A stretch of DNA of 64,000 nucleotides from Natronomonas gomsonensis (GTDB lineage Archaea; Halobacteriota; Halobacteria; Halobacteriales; Haloarculaceae): NCBI RefSeq assembly GCF_024300825.1, contig NZ_CP101324.1, positions 1-64,000 on the forward strand, given 5' to 3'. Made by a program: the position numbers and the translations under genes. The notes below the pieces were generated by a model, which searched no databases, was not told the DNA's origin, and worked only from the letters and a program-made list of their open reading frames with translations. Every line of letters starts with the position of its first letter. Positions within the stretch are counted from its first letter, which is position 1. Below are positions 8,551 to 17,109 of the stretch, piece by piece.

Positions 8551-9939
8551 ATGCAGGCGACGATAATCGACGGAGTTCTTGAATCCCTCCGTATCGGTGT
8601 CGGATTTCTCTGGACGGCGGCGTGGGCGATCATCATGGGCCTCACGATTACGAGTCTGGTCCAGGTCTACGTCTCGAAGGAGCGGATGGCACAGGTGCTG
8701 GGTGAGGGCGATCTAACTGGACTTACCAAGGCGACTGTGTTCGGAGCAGCAAGCAGTGGCTGTAGTTTCGGCGCCGTCGCCATCGGGAAGGGCCTGTTCA
8801 AGAAGGGGGCGCACGCGGTGAACTTCCTCGCGTTCATGTTCGCGTCGACGAACCTCATCGTCGAACTAGGGCTGATGATTCTCATCCTGCTTGGCTGGGA
8901 GTTCCTCGTCGCGGAACTGCTCGGCGGCCTGATTCTCATCGCCGTCATGGCCGCCATCGTCCACCTTACGCTTCCCGAAAACCTGTTTAACGAAGTCCGC
9001 GAGAAGCTCAACGAGCGCGACCGCCAGGCGGGCGTCACGGAAGATCCCACCTGCGGGATGGAGGGGAAAGACGAGTACACGCTCACGACCGACGGCGGTG
9101 AGACGCTCAAATTCTGCTCGGAGGGCTGTATGGAGACCTATCGCCAGGAGACGTCGAGTAGCGGCGGGTGGCGTGACGAGTTGCTGTCGTGGGGTGGCTG
9201 GTACAAGGTCGGGAATCAGTACCGCAAGGAGTGGTCGATGATCTGGAAAGACATCGTCGCCGGCTTCCTTATTTCTGGGTTCGTCATCGTCTTCGTCCCG
9301 CAGTGGGTGTGGAACACGCTGTTCATTCAGGGCGACGGCCTGCTCGTGACTGCCGAGAACGCCGTCATGGGCGTCATCATCGCCGTCCTCAGTTTCGTCG
9401 GCAGTATGGGCAACGTCCCGTTCGCCGTCGCGCTGTGGGGCGGTGGCGTCAGCTTCGCCGGGATCATCGCGTTCGTCTACGCCGACCTCATCACCGTGCC
9501 CGTGCTGAACGTCTACCGGAAGTACTACGGCTGGAAGATCATGCTGTACATCCTTGGCGTCTTCTTCGTGACGATGGCGTTCACTGGCTTCCTCATGGAG
9601 TTGCTGTTCGACGCCCTCGGCATCGTACCAGATCTGGCCGGTGGCGAGACGGCGACCGAACAGACGTACTTCGAGCTCAACTACACGTTCTACCTCAATA
9701 TTATCGCCTTCGCGCTCTCCGGGTTCCTCCTGTATGTCTACCGACGTGGAATCGGCGCACCAGGTCAGTATCGTGATCCGGTGTGTGGCATGCGGACCGA
9801 CGATGAGGGGCCGAGTGCGTCCAATGATGGGATGACGTACTATTTTTGCTCGAAGACCTGTAAGCGGGCATTCGAGGAAGAGCCCACGGAATTTGCTGAT
9901 CAAAGCCCGCAGATAACAAACCACGATCACGATCACTGA
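8551..9939 (+). CDS. DUF318-family permease with two YHS/TRASH-like domains
   Basis: A polytopic membrane protein (462 aa) of the ArsP/SO_0444-like permease group used for metal or metalloid efflux. Two sets of transmembrane helices (about residues 10-145 and 230-400) are separated by a metal-binding insert, DPTCGMEGKDEYTL...FCSEGCMETY at 168-200. A second such insert, DPVCGMRTDD...YFCSKTCKRAF, is near 410-440. The tail ends in HDHDH. The paired Cys motifs fit YHS/TRASH metal sites. The setting among copper genes suggests copper or a related soft metal. Confidence 0.82.
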   Translation: MQATIIDGVLESLRIGVGFLWTAAWAIIMGLTITSLVQVYVSKERMAQVLGEGDLTGLTKATVFGAASSGCSFGAVAIGKGLFKKGAHAVNFLAFMFASTNLIVELGLMILILLGWEFLVAELLGGLILIAVMAAIVHLTLPENLFNEVREKLNERDRQAGVTEDPTCGMEGKDEYTLTTDGGETLKFCSEGCMETYRQETSSSGGWRDELLSWGGWYKVGNQYRKEWSMIWKDIVAGFLISGFVIVFVPQWVWNTLFIQGDGLLVTAENAVMGVIIAVLSFVGSMGNVPFAVALWGGGVSFAGIIAFVYADLITVPVLNVYRKYYGWKIMLYILGVFFVTMAFTGFLMELLFDALGIVPDLAGGETATEQTYFELNYTFYLNIIAFALSGFLLYVYRRGIGAPGQYRDPVCGMRTDDEGPSASNDGMTYYFCSKTCKRAFEEEPTEFADQSPQITNHDHDH

Positions 9940-10064
9940 TAGATGTACTGTGGTTCATCCGCTGTGAAGCACTTCATCATCGCACCTTCAATCCGCAATT
10001 GTCACACCTGTCGCGCCAAAATTGATTGTATGAGCAGTCAGATATCGAAACAAGGGGATGTCAT

Positions 10065-10646
10065 ATGAACCAACGTCCAGCGGATACCGTCGTTGGTGTG
10101 CTCCTTGGGTTCGTCCTCTTGGCTGGCGGACTACTCAGTTGGCGGGCCTATCAACAGCGTCGCGCTATCGAGCAGTCGATGGGGCCGATGATGGACTCGT
10201 CTATGGGGGCGATTCACGGTCCAGATCCTCTCTGGTACGTGGTTGGAACCCTTCTGGTCGCAGGCAGTATCGGTGGCATCTATTACGTGGTTCGAGGGAA
10301 TCTCATCGATTCGACAACCGACTCAGCGGATCACATCGACCCCGATCAGGTATCGGAGGCAACGCCTACATCGATCGACGATGACGCCTCGCCGGCGACG
10401 CCTATCAATCCTGAATCGGATCCGCAAGCGCGCGTTCTCGATCTCTTACCGGATGATGAACGACGCGTCCTTGAACCCGTCCTGAACTCGCCTGGAATCA
10501 CGCAGATCGAACTTCGGGATCGATCTGAGTTCTCAAAGAGTAAAGTGAGCCAGACCGTGAGTTCACTCGAGGAGCGCGGGCTGCTGTATCGGGAACGACA
10601 GGGTCGAACCTACCGCGTGTATCCGAGTGATGACCTGCAGAACTAA
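10065..10646 (+). CDS. Membrane-anchored winged-helix regulator (MarR/TrmB-like)
   Basis: The 193-residue protein has two N-terminal membrane segments (about residues 8-25 and 55-75), an acidic linker, and a C-terminal winged helix (residues 125-190; EFSKSKVSQTVSSLEERGL as recognition helix). This is a common haloarchaeal layout for membrane-tethered regulators. I start at MNQRPADTVV (ATG 10065) because GGGG stands just upstream; a TTG at 10026 would add 13 residues. A Met-rich stretch SMGPMMDSSMG between the helices could bind copper outside the cell, which is inference. Confidence 0.72.
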   Translation: MNQRPADTVVGVLLGFVLLAGGLLSWRAYQQRRAIEQSMGPMMDSSMGAIHGPDPLWYVVGTLLVAGSIGGIYYVVRGNLIDSTTDSADHIDPDQVSEATPTSIDDDASPATPINPESDPQARVLDLLPDDERRVLEPVLNSPGITQIELRDRSEFSKSKVSQTVSSLEERGLLYRERQGRTYRVYPSDDLQN

Positions 10647-10679
10647 CAGACGTAGAAATTCATACTAACACTACCCATC

Positions 10680-11384
10680 ATGTCACAAGCAACACTCGAA
10701 ACTGATCGCATTAGCCGGGTTCTCAAGTCAAGCACGTGGCTCAATCTCCTCCTCGCCGCACAGTTGATCGCCGGGTTGGTGTACGCATATTTCACAGGAG
10801 ATATGGGGAGCCGGTGGACCCATTTCGTCCTTCCATTTATTTGGTTCACCGCCTCAGTCTGGGTGATCTGGCACACTCGACCTGTAACGAAACGTCGAGT
10901 GTATCGTATTGGTGCCGCACTTGTCGTTGCTCTATATCTCATCGTGATGTTTTATTTTTCAGGATTACTTGGACCGAGCACCTCTCATTTCGGGCAGCTC
11001 ACTGGACCAAGCGGCTTCGGAATAACGTGGGGTCGATCTTTGGGATGGAGTCCGGTCTTCGTCTATACAGGTGACCTGATCACGGTCTCGCTCATTCCTT
11101 ACCAAGCGGTTGGCCTGTTCGCGCTGGCGTATCTCGTCTATGATGCATTGCTTGATTTCTCGCAGTCGGCAGTCGGAGGAATAGTCGGGATTGTGGCGTG
11201 CCCTGCCTGCGTTAGCCCGTTGTTTGCCGTACTACTTGCAGGCGGACTGAGTGGTTCTTCAACGATGTTATTGCTTGGTGCGTATGGCTACGAAATTGCG
11301 ACCGTTCTGTTCCTCATGACAATTGGAATCCTCTACCATCGTCAGGCACTCACGAGGCAGTATCACCAGTTCCGAGGGAACTGA
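10680..11384 (+). CDS. Polytopic membrane protein of unknown function
   Basis: I do not recognise the family by function. The 234-residue protein has about six or seven hydrophobic segments. It also has a striking IVACPACVSPLFAVLLAGG near residues 171-190, where two Cys flank a membrane entry. It follows the membrane-tethered regulator by 33 bases in the same direction and is probably co-transcribed. The Cys-Pro-x-Cys in a membrane setting within a copper island hints at metal or thiol chemistry, without proof. Confidence 0.6.
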   Translation: MSQATLETDRISRVLKSSTWLNLLLAAQLIAGLVYAYFTGDMGSRWTHFVLPFIWFTASVWVIWHTRPVTKRRVYRIGAALVVALYLIVMFYFSGLLGPSTSHFGQLTGPSGFGITWGRSLGWSPVFVYTGDLITVSLIPYQAVGLFALAYLVYDALLDFSQSAVGGIVGIVACPACVSPLFAVLLAGGLSGSSTMLLLGAYGYEIATVLFLMTIGILYHRQALTRQYHQFRGN

Positions 11385-11656
11385 TCCATCTCGTTCGTGG
11401 TCAGCAATACCCGAGCCTCCCTCGCCGCCTGAACCGTGGTTATTGTCTGGATCGCCGCAATGAGGTGAACAGTCTCGACGGATCCCCTTTGCTCTCACCA
11501 TTCCTCTGATCCTTTCGAATTCGGCAGGTATGAACGATCCCGTCAGTAGAAAACGTTTAGATGGCGTTATAGACGTTCTTGAACGCTCTCCTGTTTGAGT
11601 TCTCTCCCACGAAGATAACTCCGAACCCACCGTATGACTACTTGAGGCGAAAAACA

Positions 11657-11974
11657 ATGACCAACCGAAACCTCGGACGATGGCTGCTCGTGGTGCTCGC
11701 GATTGTCGGACTCGCGTTTGCCGCCCCGGTAGTTAGCGCACACGGTGACGAACCGATCCAGGGGAACGAGACGGCAGCTGAAGGGACGCCAGCCGATGGT
11801 AGTGCAGCAGACTGGGCGGCCTGGATGGAAGGTCACATGACCGACTACATGGGCCCGAATGCCGTTGACGAGATGGAAGCGCACATGGGCGTGACCGTCG
11901 ACGAGATGGCCCAAGATATGGCGGACGACAATCACACCGCGACGGGGATGAACGGACAGGGGTACGGCTGCTAA
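11657..11974 (+). CDS. Small secreted Met/acid-rich protein
   Basis: The 105-residue protein starts with a clear Sec-type signal (RWLLVVLAIVGLAFAAPVVSA, residues 8-28), cleaved after Ala-His-Gly or nearby. The mature part is acidic with many Met and His residues (MEGHMTDYMG, MEAHMGVTVDEM) and ends in GYGC. I do not recognise the family. Met/His-rich secreted proteins next to copper pumps often bind Cu(I) outside the membrane; that is my inference. An earlier ATG at 11579 would place residues before the signal and is less likely. Confidence 0.6.
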   Translation: MTNRNLGRWLLVVLAIVGLAFAAPVVSAHGDEPIQGNETAAEGTPADGSAADWAAWMEGHMTDYMGPNAVDEMEAHMGVTVDEMAQDMADDNHTATGMNGQGYGC

Positions 11975-12032
11975 CGATCCCTGTTCGGATCCTCGTCTGA
12001 CACGATAGATATTCGACTTACTGACTCAACGA

Positions 12033-12146
12033 TCACAATGACACACTACACCAACACTCTCGGGCGGACGACTCGTCGAATCCAGCAGCTGCTGCAAGCC
12101 CGGCCATCCCTCCACCTATTACCGCAATTTTGGACGTTCGAGTCAT
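12033..12146 (-). pseudogene. N-terminal remnant of an FAD/NAD(P)-binding oxidoreductase
   Basis: Read leftwards from the ATG at 12146, the frame gives MTRTSKIAVIGGGMAGLAAA, a dinucleotide-binding (GxGxxG) N-terminus. It then runs into unrelated sequence and stops after 37 codons. Typical flavoproteins of this kind exceed 350 residues, so this is a truncated gene. It starts 28 bases after the stop of the DUF63 gene on the same strand and may once have been the fourth gene of the copA operon. Confidence 0.6.
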
Positions 12147-12174
12147 CGGTTTTTGCCAATCTTTGAGGCCATCG

Positions 12175-13176
12175 TTAAGCTCCCAACAGCATCCGAAGTG
12201 ACCCACGAACGCCCATCGGGAGTCCGATCGCTCCGATGAAGAACGTCATAAGCCACCACCACGTGTGATTCATCTCCTCTTTCGCATCGGCGAGATACCA
12301 CACGATGCCGACAGTCACGACGAGTTTCAGCACGAACGTCGATCCGGAGAATCCAGTCGCCTGGTACACGAGATTCGTCACGACCAGCTTTGGGGAGTAG
12401 CCGAGGAACGTCACACCGATGAGATTCTGCGCAGCGTCCCACAACTGGCCGAAAACGGCCAGCAGAATTAGCGGGTGTCGAAGGTGGGTGATATTGGCGA
12501 AACTCGTGCCCCAGTAGTAGAGTGCGGTTACGCCGAGCGCTATCCCCGTCGTCGCGACAGGAACCCATAGGCGGAGTGGGGTCGATGTCGAGAGGCCGTG
12601 CCAAACAGCCCACCAGACGGCCCCGACAGCCCACACCGACCCGACGAGCCCGACTGTTAGCGGGATAGATCCGATATTTTGGTCACGCAAGAGTGCACCG
12701 ACACCGAGCGCGAGGATGGTGACAGCGGTGACGACGATGTAAATCGATGGCGTGATGAACCACACCGCGTAGTCCCCGAGCAGCCCGAGATCCTCGAGGG
12801 CGCGCATCGCCCCACCTGCGATGATGATCGGAGCGAACCCGTAGGCCAGTCGTGCGTCGAACGTGACGTCGAGTTGGTCGAGATACGCACGTAGTCCGGG
12901 GAGGCTGTATACGACTGCCGCGAGGTAGATTACCGTGTTCACCGCGTTGTAGCCCTGGACAGCACGAATCCCCTCGTGCGTGACTGGCTGACCGGCCGCA
13001 TCGGCGACGACTGGTCCCCAGAGATACTGCCAGATGAACCGGTCGTAGACCAACGTCGGAAACACGAGGATGCCCCCACCGAGAAGGACGAGCGGGGCCA
13101 GCAGGTACAGCGCCCACCACTCGCGTGAGCCGGTCTCCGGAAGGACAGTCTCGACGCGGCGGGTGACAGTACTCAC
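12175..13176 (-). CDS. DUF63-family membrane protein
   Basis: An archaeal polytopic membrane protein (333 aa from the chosen GTG) with about eight to nine helices and the family-like segment YGFAPIIIAGGAMRALEDLG. The GTG at 13176 overlaps the TGA of the upstream small winged-helix gene by 4 bases, which fixes the start better than an in-frame ATG at 13224. It is the third gene of the leftward copA operon. Function of the family is unknown; a role in membrane physiology under copper stress is speculative. Confidence 0.75.
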   Translation of the reverse strand: MSTVTRRVETVLPETGSREWWALYLLAPLVLLGGGILVFPTLVYDRFIWQYLWGPVVADAAGQPVTHEGIRAVQGYNAVNTVIYLAAVVYSLPGLRAYLDQLDVTFDARLAYGFAPIIIAGGAMRALEDLGLLGDYAVWFITPSIYIVVTAVTILALGVGALLRDQNIGSIPLTVGLVGSVWAVGAVWWAVWHGLSTSTPLRLWVPVATTGIALGVTALYYWGTSFANITHLRHPLILLAVFGQLWDAAQNLIGVTFLGYSPKLVVTNLVYQATGFSGSTFVLKLVVTVGIVWYLADAKEEMNHTWWWLMTFFIGAIGLPMGVRGSLRMLLGA

Positions 13177-13397
13177 GACCCGTTCACCTCCAATCGCCAC
13201 GTCGTGCTTTTCGAGCGCCCCCACTGTTCGAGTGAAACGATTGTGAGTTCGTCCTGGAGCTGGCTGAGGTACTGCGCGACTGCCTTGGGAGATCCGTCGA
13301 GGTCGCTGGCAATCTCGCGAGCCCGGAGGTATGTCGGTTCGCTACTGGCTGTCTCGACGAGGTACCTTCGAACCGTGTGCCGGGAAATATTCGACAT
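13173..13397 (-). CDS. Small winged-helix-like haloarchaeal protein
   Basis: The 74-residue protein has a compact helix-turn-helix-like pattern (YLRAREIASDLDGSPKAVAQYLSQL) followed by a probable wing (TTWRLEVNGS). It lies 17 bases after copA and overlaps the next gene by 4 bases (GTGA), so the three genes form one operon. It might regulate the operon or a remote gene. The start MSNISRH is chosen because longer frames overlap copA. Confidence 0.68.
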   Translation of the reverse strand: MSNISRHTVRRYLVETASSEPTYLRAREIASDLDGSPKAVAQYLSQLQDELTIVSLEQWGRSKSTTWRLEVNGS

Positions 13398-13414
13398 TGA
13401 TCTAGAGGTGACGG

Positions 13415-16021
13415 TTAGCGAAGAAATCCGAAGAGCTTGTAGTCGTGATCGGGGGTGTACCGCCGGAACAGGAGACTGTTCGTCAGCACCGACACCGACG
13501 AGAACGCCATTGCTGCTGCAGCGAGCACGGGCTGGAGGAGGCCGAGCGACGCTAACGGAATCATCGCCGTGTTGTAACCGAGCGCCCACACGAGGTTCTG
13601 TTTGATCTTCTGGAGTGTCGCGTCTGAGATTCGGATCGCCTTTACCACGTCGAGCGGGTCGTCTCGCATCAGCGTGACGTCTGCAGCTTCGATGGCGACG
13701 TCGGTGCCGGAGCCGATTGCTGTCCCGACGTGTGCGACCGCGAGTGCCGGAGCGTCGTTGACGCCGTCACCGACCATCATCGCCTGCCGGCCCTCGTCTT
13801 GAATACTGTCGACCGCGTTGGACTTGTCCTCAGGAAGGACTCCTGCGCGGACGTTCTTCGGGTCGATACCCACCTGTTTAGCGACCGCACGGGCAGTTCG
13901 CTCGTTGTCGCCCGTAATCATCATCACGTCAACTCCCCGCTCCTGGAGTGCTGTGACAGCCTGCTTGGAGCTTTCCTTCACTGTGTCGGCGTCGGCGACC
14001 ACACCCACGAGCTCCCCCTCGTAGGCGACCAGCATCGCCGTCTTCCCCTCGTTCTCGAGGCGTTCCATCGTCTCCTCAGCGGGAGAGGGGTCGATCCCGT
14101 TGTCCCGCAGCAGCTTGCGGTTGCCGACCAGCACCTCGCTGTCACCAATGACTGCTTTGATCCCGTGGCCCGGAACGTTCTCGAAGTCGTCAGGCTCAGT
14201 CACGTCCAGGCCGCGTTCTTCGGCCCCTTCGACGATTGCACGGGCGAGCGGGTGTTCGCTGCCGCTTTCAGCTATCGCCGCCAGTCGAAGCACATCATCC
14301 TCTGAGAGGCGCTCACGGGTGCTGAGCTGTCCACCATCTGGGGTCGGCTCGCCACCGTCAGTCACCACATTTCCATCGCTATCAAAGACGACCACGTCGG
14401 TGAGTTCCATTTCCCCTTCGGTGAGTGTGCCCGTCTTGTCGAAGACGACTGTATCGACGTCTTTCGCTCGTTCGAGGATGTCACCGCCCTTGAACAGGAC
14501 GCCGTTCTGGGCACCAATCGTCGTCCCGACCATCGTCGCTGCGGGCGTCGCCAGCCCCAGCGCACAGGGACAGGCGATGAGGATCGAGGACGCGAAGACA
14601 ATTATCGCGAACTCGAAGACTGAAACGGTCCCACCGACCGGGGCCGGGCCGCCAGCAACCTGACCCCACAGCGGGAGCCAGTCGACGAAGCCAGCGAGAG
14701 CCTCGGGGAACAGGAACCAGACGACACCCCAGAGAAGGGCGTTCGCGATGACCGCAGGCACGAAGTACGCGGAGATGCGGTCGGCGAGATTCTGGATGTC
14801 GGGCTGGCGCGACTGGGCCTCCTTGACTGTCTGGACGATCTGTTGGAGGGCCGTGTCTTCTCCAACCTTCGTCGCCTCCACGACAAGGACGCCGTTCTCG
14901 TTAATCGTCGAGCCGACGACCTCATCGCCCTCCTCTTTCTCGACAGGCACAGATTCGCCAGTGACCATTGACTCGTCGACGGCAGACTGACCGTCGACAA
15001 CGACACCGTCTGTGGGAATCTTCTCACCTGGACGAATTTTCATCCGGTCACCAGTTGTGACCTCTTCAAGCGGAACTTCTTCTTCACTGCCGTCCTCGCG
15101 GACAATGGTCGCCGTTTCGGCTTCCATTTCGAGGAGCTTTCGGAGGGCCTCACCCGCTTGGCCCTTCGACCGAGCTTCGAGATAGTTACCCAACGTGATG
15201 AACACGAGGATGAGGGCTGCCGTGTCGAAATAAAGTCCACCTGCAATGAGTTCAGCAAGGACTGCCACAGAGTATAGATAGGCCGTTGTTGAACCGATCG
15301 CAATCAGCACGTCCATATTGGCGCGGCCGTTCTTCACGATCGCCTTGTACGAGTTCTTATAGAACGGCCAGCCGAGGATCGCCTGTACCGGCGTGGCGAG
15401 GAGGAACTCAACCCAGCCAAGTTCCACACCGAAGACGGCTTCAGGGACGATCGCGCCACCGAGCAGATAATTGTCGATGAGGAAGAAGAGCAACGGTGCC
15501 GATAACACTGCCCCAAAGAGGGTCAACCTGAGTTGCTTCCGAGTTTCGGCTTGACGGGCGGCATCTCGTGCGTCCTGGCCCGACTCTTCGTCGGCACCAT
15601 CTTCGCGGACGGGCGAGTAGCCAGCCTCCTCGATAGCATCGTACAGCGCACCAATAGATACTTCCGCAGGATTGTAGGTGACCTGTGCTTCGTCGGTTGC
15701 GTAATTGACCTCCGCATTAACGACGCCCGGAATATTTTCAAGAGCGGTTTGGTTGGTCTCGGCGCAGTTGGCACAGGTCATATCGGAGATGGCAATCGTT
15801 ACCGTCTCAGAGACTGCGCCGTACCCGGCCTCGTCGATCGCGTCGTAGATTTCTTTGAGCGATACCTCTTCAGGGTCGTAGGTGACGGAACCCTCGTCGG
15901 TGGCGAAGTTCGCATCCGCCTCCGATACCCCGTCGAGCGATTCGAGAGTGTCCTGGATCGTCGCCGAACAGTTGGCGCAGGACATTCCCGTGATATCAAG
16001 ATGGATTGTTTGGCTTGTCAT
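13415..16021 (-). CDS. copA: Copper-exporting P1B-1 ATPase (CopA type)
   Basis: A membrane pump that exports Cu(I) from the cytosol (868 aa, full length). Two N-terminal HMA domains carry CxxC at GMSCANC (about residues 13-19) and DMTCANC (about 83-89). Then come the transmembrane region, VTGESVPV in the actuator, [12 protein letters not shown] in the membrane (about 482-493), DKTGT, SEHPLA and GDGVNDAP. This full motif set is diagnostic of the copper/silver subgroup. It is followed by a small winged-helix gene and a DUF63 gene, and preceded on the same strand by an Lrp-TRASH regulator. A TTTGGATTCCAAA palindrome stands about 75 bp upstream. Confidence 0.95.
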   Translation of the reverse strand: MTSQTIHLDITGMSCANCSATIQDTLESLDGVSEADANFATDEGSVTYDPEEVSLKEIYDAIDEAGYGAVSETVTIAISDMTCANCAETNQTALENIPGVVNAEVNYATDEAQVTYNPAEVSIGALYDAIEEAGYSPVREDGADEESGQDARDAARQAETRKQLRLTLFGAVLSAPLLFFLIDNYLLGGAIVPEAVFGVELGWVEFLLATPVQAILGWPFYKNSYKAIVKNGRANMDVLIAIGSTTAYLYSVAVLAELIAGGLYFDTAALILVFITLGNYLEARSKGQAGEALRKLLEMEAETATIVREDGSEEEVPLEEVTTGDRMKIRPGEKIPTDGVVVDGQSAVDESMVTGESVPVEKEEGDEVVGSTINENGVLVVEATKVGEDTALQQIVQTVKEAQSRQPDIQNLADRISAYFVPAVIANALLWGVVWFLFPEALAGFVDWLPLWGQVAGGPAPVGGTVSVFEFAIIVFASSILIACPCALGLATPAATMVGTTIGAQNGVLFKGGDILERAKDVDTVVFDKTGTLTEGEMELTDVVVFDSDGNVVTDGGEPTPDGGQLSTRERLSEDDVLRLAAIAESGSEHPLARAIVEGAEERGLDVTEPDDFENVPGHGIKAVIGDSEVLVGNRKLLRDNGIDPSPAEETMERLENEGKTAMLVAYEGELVGVVADADTVKESSKQAVTALQERGVDVMMITGDNERTARAVAKQVGIDPKNVRAGVLPEDKSNAVDSIQDEGRQAMMVGDGVNDAPALAVAHVGTAIGSGTDVAIEAADVTLMRDDPLDVVKAIRISDATLQKIKQNLVWALGYNTAMIPLASLGLLQPVLAAAAMAFSSVSVLTNSLLFRRYTPDHDYKLFGFLR

Positions 16022-16095
16022 GCTTGTTCTACTATACGGGGTCTAGGTTTAGGCGATTTACTGCTTCGAGAGGCGGGGTTTCGACTGCAGGAAAA

Positions 16096-16108
16096 TTTGG
16101 ATTCCAAA
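16096..16108. promoter_or_regulatory. Copper-box palindrome upstream of copA
   Basis: TTTGGATTCCAAA is a perfect 13-bp palindrome in the 94-base gap between the Lrp-TRASH regulator and copA. Similar sequences are seen at 16787-16798, 23436-23449 and 8381-8395. Lrp-family proteins bind palindromes of about this size, so it is a good candidate operator for the neighbouring regulator. Confidence 0.55.
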
Positions 16109-16115
16109 GACAGCG

Positions 16116-16706
16116 TTACGCTCCCTCTTCGAGTCGCTGATACCGATCGTCGAACCGTGTGAGACAGGACGGACAACAGAAGTGATAGATCTCTCCGTCG
16201 ATTCTCGTCGTTTCACCTTGATTATCAACGGTATTGTTACATTCAGCACAGGTGAGTGCAAATTCGACGCCATCAACGGACGGCGTCCATTCAAGCTCGT
16301 CAATTAGCGTGACGGTGTAATCTGCTACATCGATCTCGTTAAAGAGTCCATCTACCCACTGACGTACGTTCTGGGCTTCAACACGGGCATAGAACCAAAG
16401 ATCTCCTTCGGAGGTCGTGAAGACGTGTTCAACGCCATCTGACTCTCGAGCCCGCTCGCGGGCGGCCTCCAACGACGCTGAGCCGATTTCGGCCTGAATA
16501 AATACCGGTACACCAGCTCGGAGATGAGCCCGGTTGACGTCAATCGTGAAGTTGTTAATGATGCCAGCTTCCTGTAATCGCTTTACCCGGTCAGACACGG
16601 CTGGCCCCGACAAGTCGACCTCCTCGCCAATATCGCTGAACGGGCGGCGGGCGTCATCAGCGAGTAACGAGAGGATTTCTAAGTCGGTTTCATCCAAATT
16701 GCGCAT
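16116..16706 (-). CDS. Lrp/AsnC-type regulator with C-terminal TRASH metal domain
   Basis: A copper-responsive regulator type known in archaea (CopR of Sulfolobus; VNG1179C of Halobacterium). The 196-residue protein has an Lrp HTH at residues 1-60 (DLEILSLLADDARRPFSDIG, then AVSDRVKRLQEAG) and a central alpha/beta domain. Its C-terminal TRASH zinc-ribbon-like module is LTCAECNNTV...YHFCCPSCLTRF (about 155-185). The start MRNLDETDLE is the usual one for this family; 27 extra upstream codons lack character. It lies directly upstream of copA on the same strand. Confidence 0.9.
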   Translation of the reverse strand: MRNLDETDLEILSLLADDARRPFSDIGEEVDLSGPAVSDRVKRLQEAGIINNFTIDVNRAHLRAGVPVFIQAEIGSASLEAARERARESDGVEHVFTTSEGDLWFYARVEAQNVRQWVDGLFNEIDVADYTVTLIDELEWTPSVDGVEFALTCAECNNTVDNQGETTRIDGEIYHFCCPSCLTRFDDRYQRLEEGA

Positions 16707-16786
16707 ACGACCGCTTCGTCTCGCAGGATACATTATTGTTGCCCACAACACACCTTCGAAATCGGTGATCCAGGGCTGCGACAACA

Positions 16787-16798
16787 TTGGATTCTAAG
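16787..16798. promoter_or_regulatory. Copper-box palindrome upstream of copZ1
   Basis: TTGGATTCTAAG lies about 37 bp before the HMA chaperone start and matches the half-sites of the palindrome upstream of copA. It also lies upstream of the Lrp-TRASH gene, which runs the other way, so it could serve both promoters. Confidence 0.5.
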
Positions 16799-16834
16799 CA
16801 GAAAACCACATAGAATACTCGCCCCTATCTACGA

Positions 16835-17038
16835 ATGGATATGACTCAGACAATCACCGTCGAAGGAATGACCTGTGAACATTGCGAGCAGACCGTCGAA
16901 GAGGCACTCGAAGAAGTTGAGGGGGTTACGTCTGCTACTGCGGATCGTGACTCAGAATCCGCGACGGTCGAGGGGTCCGCTGAACGGGATGAGCTTGTGA
17001 CTGTGGTCGAAGACGCTGGATACGATGCCTCTGCGTAA
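16835..17038 (+). CDS. copZ: CopZ-like HMA copper chaperone
   Basis: A 67-residue cytosolic HMA domain with VEGMTCEHCEQTVEEAL (CxxC near residues 14-17), typical of Cu(I) chaperones that hand copper to CopA. It is divergent from the Lrp-TRASH regulator and preceded by a copper-box-like palindrome. It is very similar in sequence to the other small HMA protein at 23521-23718, so the two are probably a recent duplication. ATG 16835 or ATG 16841 could be the start. Confidence 0.88.
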   Translation: MDMTQTITVEGMTCEHCEQTVEEALEEVEGVTSATADRDSESATVEGSAERDELVTVVEDAGYDASA

Positions 17039-17044
17039 CAAATC

Positions 17045-17063
17045 CCGATTCTCGTCGAATCGG
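17045..17063. promoter_or_regulatory. Inverted repeat between copZ and aconitase
   Basis: CCGATTC-TCGTC-GAATCGG is a 7-bp perfect inverted repeat starting 6 bases after the copZ stop and ending 46 bases before the aconitase ATG. It could stop copZ transcription or act as an aconitase operator. There is no T-run after it. Confidence 0.35.
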
Positions 17064-17109
17064 ATTCGGAGAGGGATTGATACGACTGCCAATCCCAGGT
17101 GTAGATACT

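Noticed and set aside
8866-9936. Long leftward reading frame opposite the YHS permease
   Set aside because: It is a by-product of GC-rich codon use on the other strand; the permease frame has clear membrane helices and Cys motifs.
12038-12166. Rightward 42-codon frame
   Set aside because: The other strand here encodes a recognisable flavoprotein start, so this frame is coincidental.
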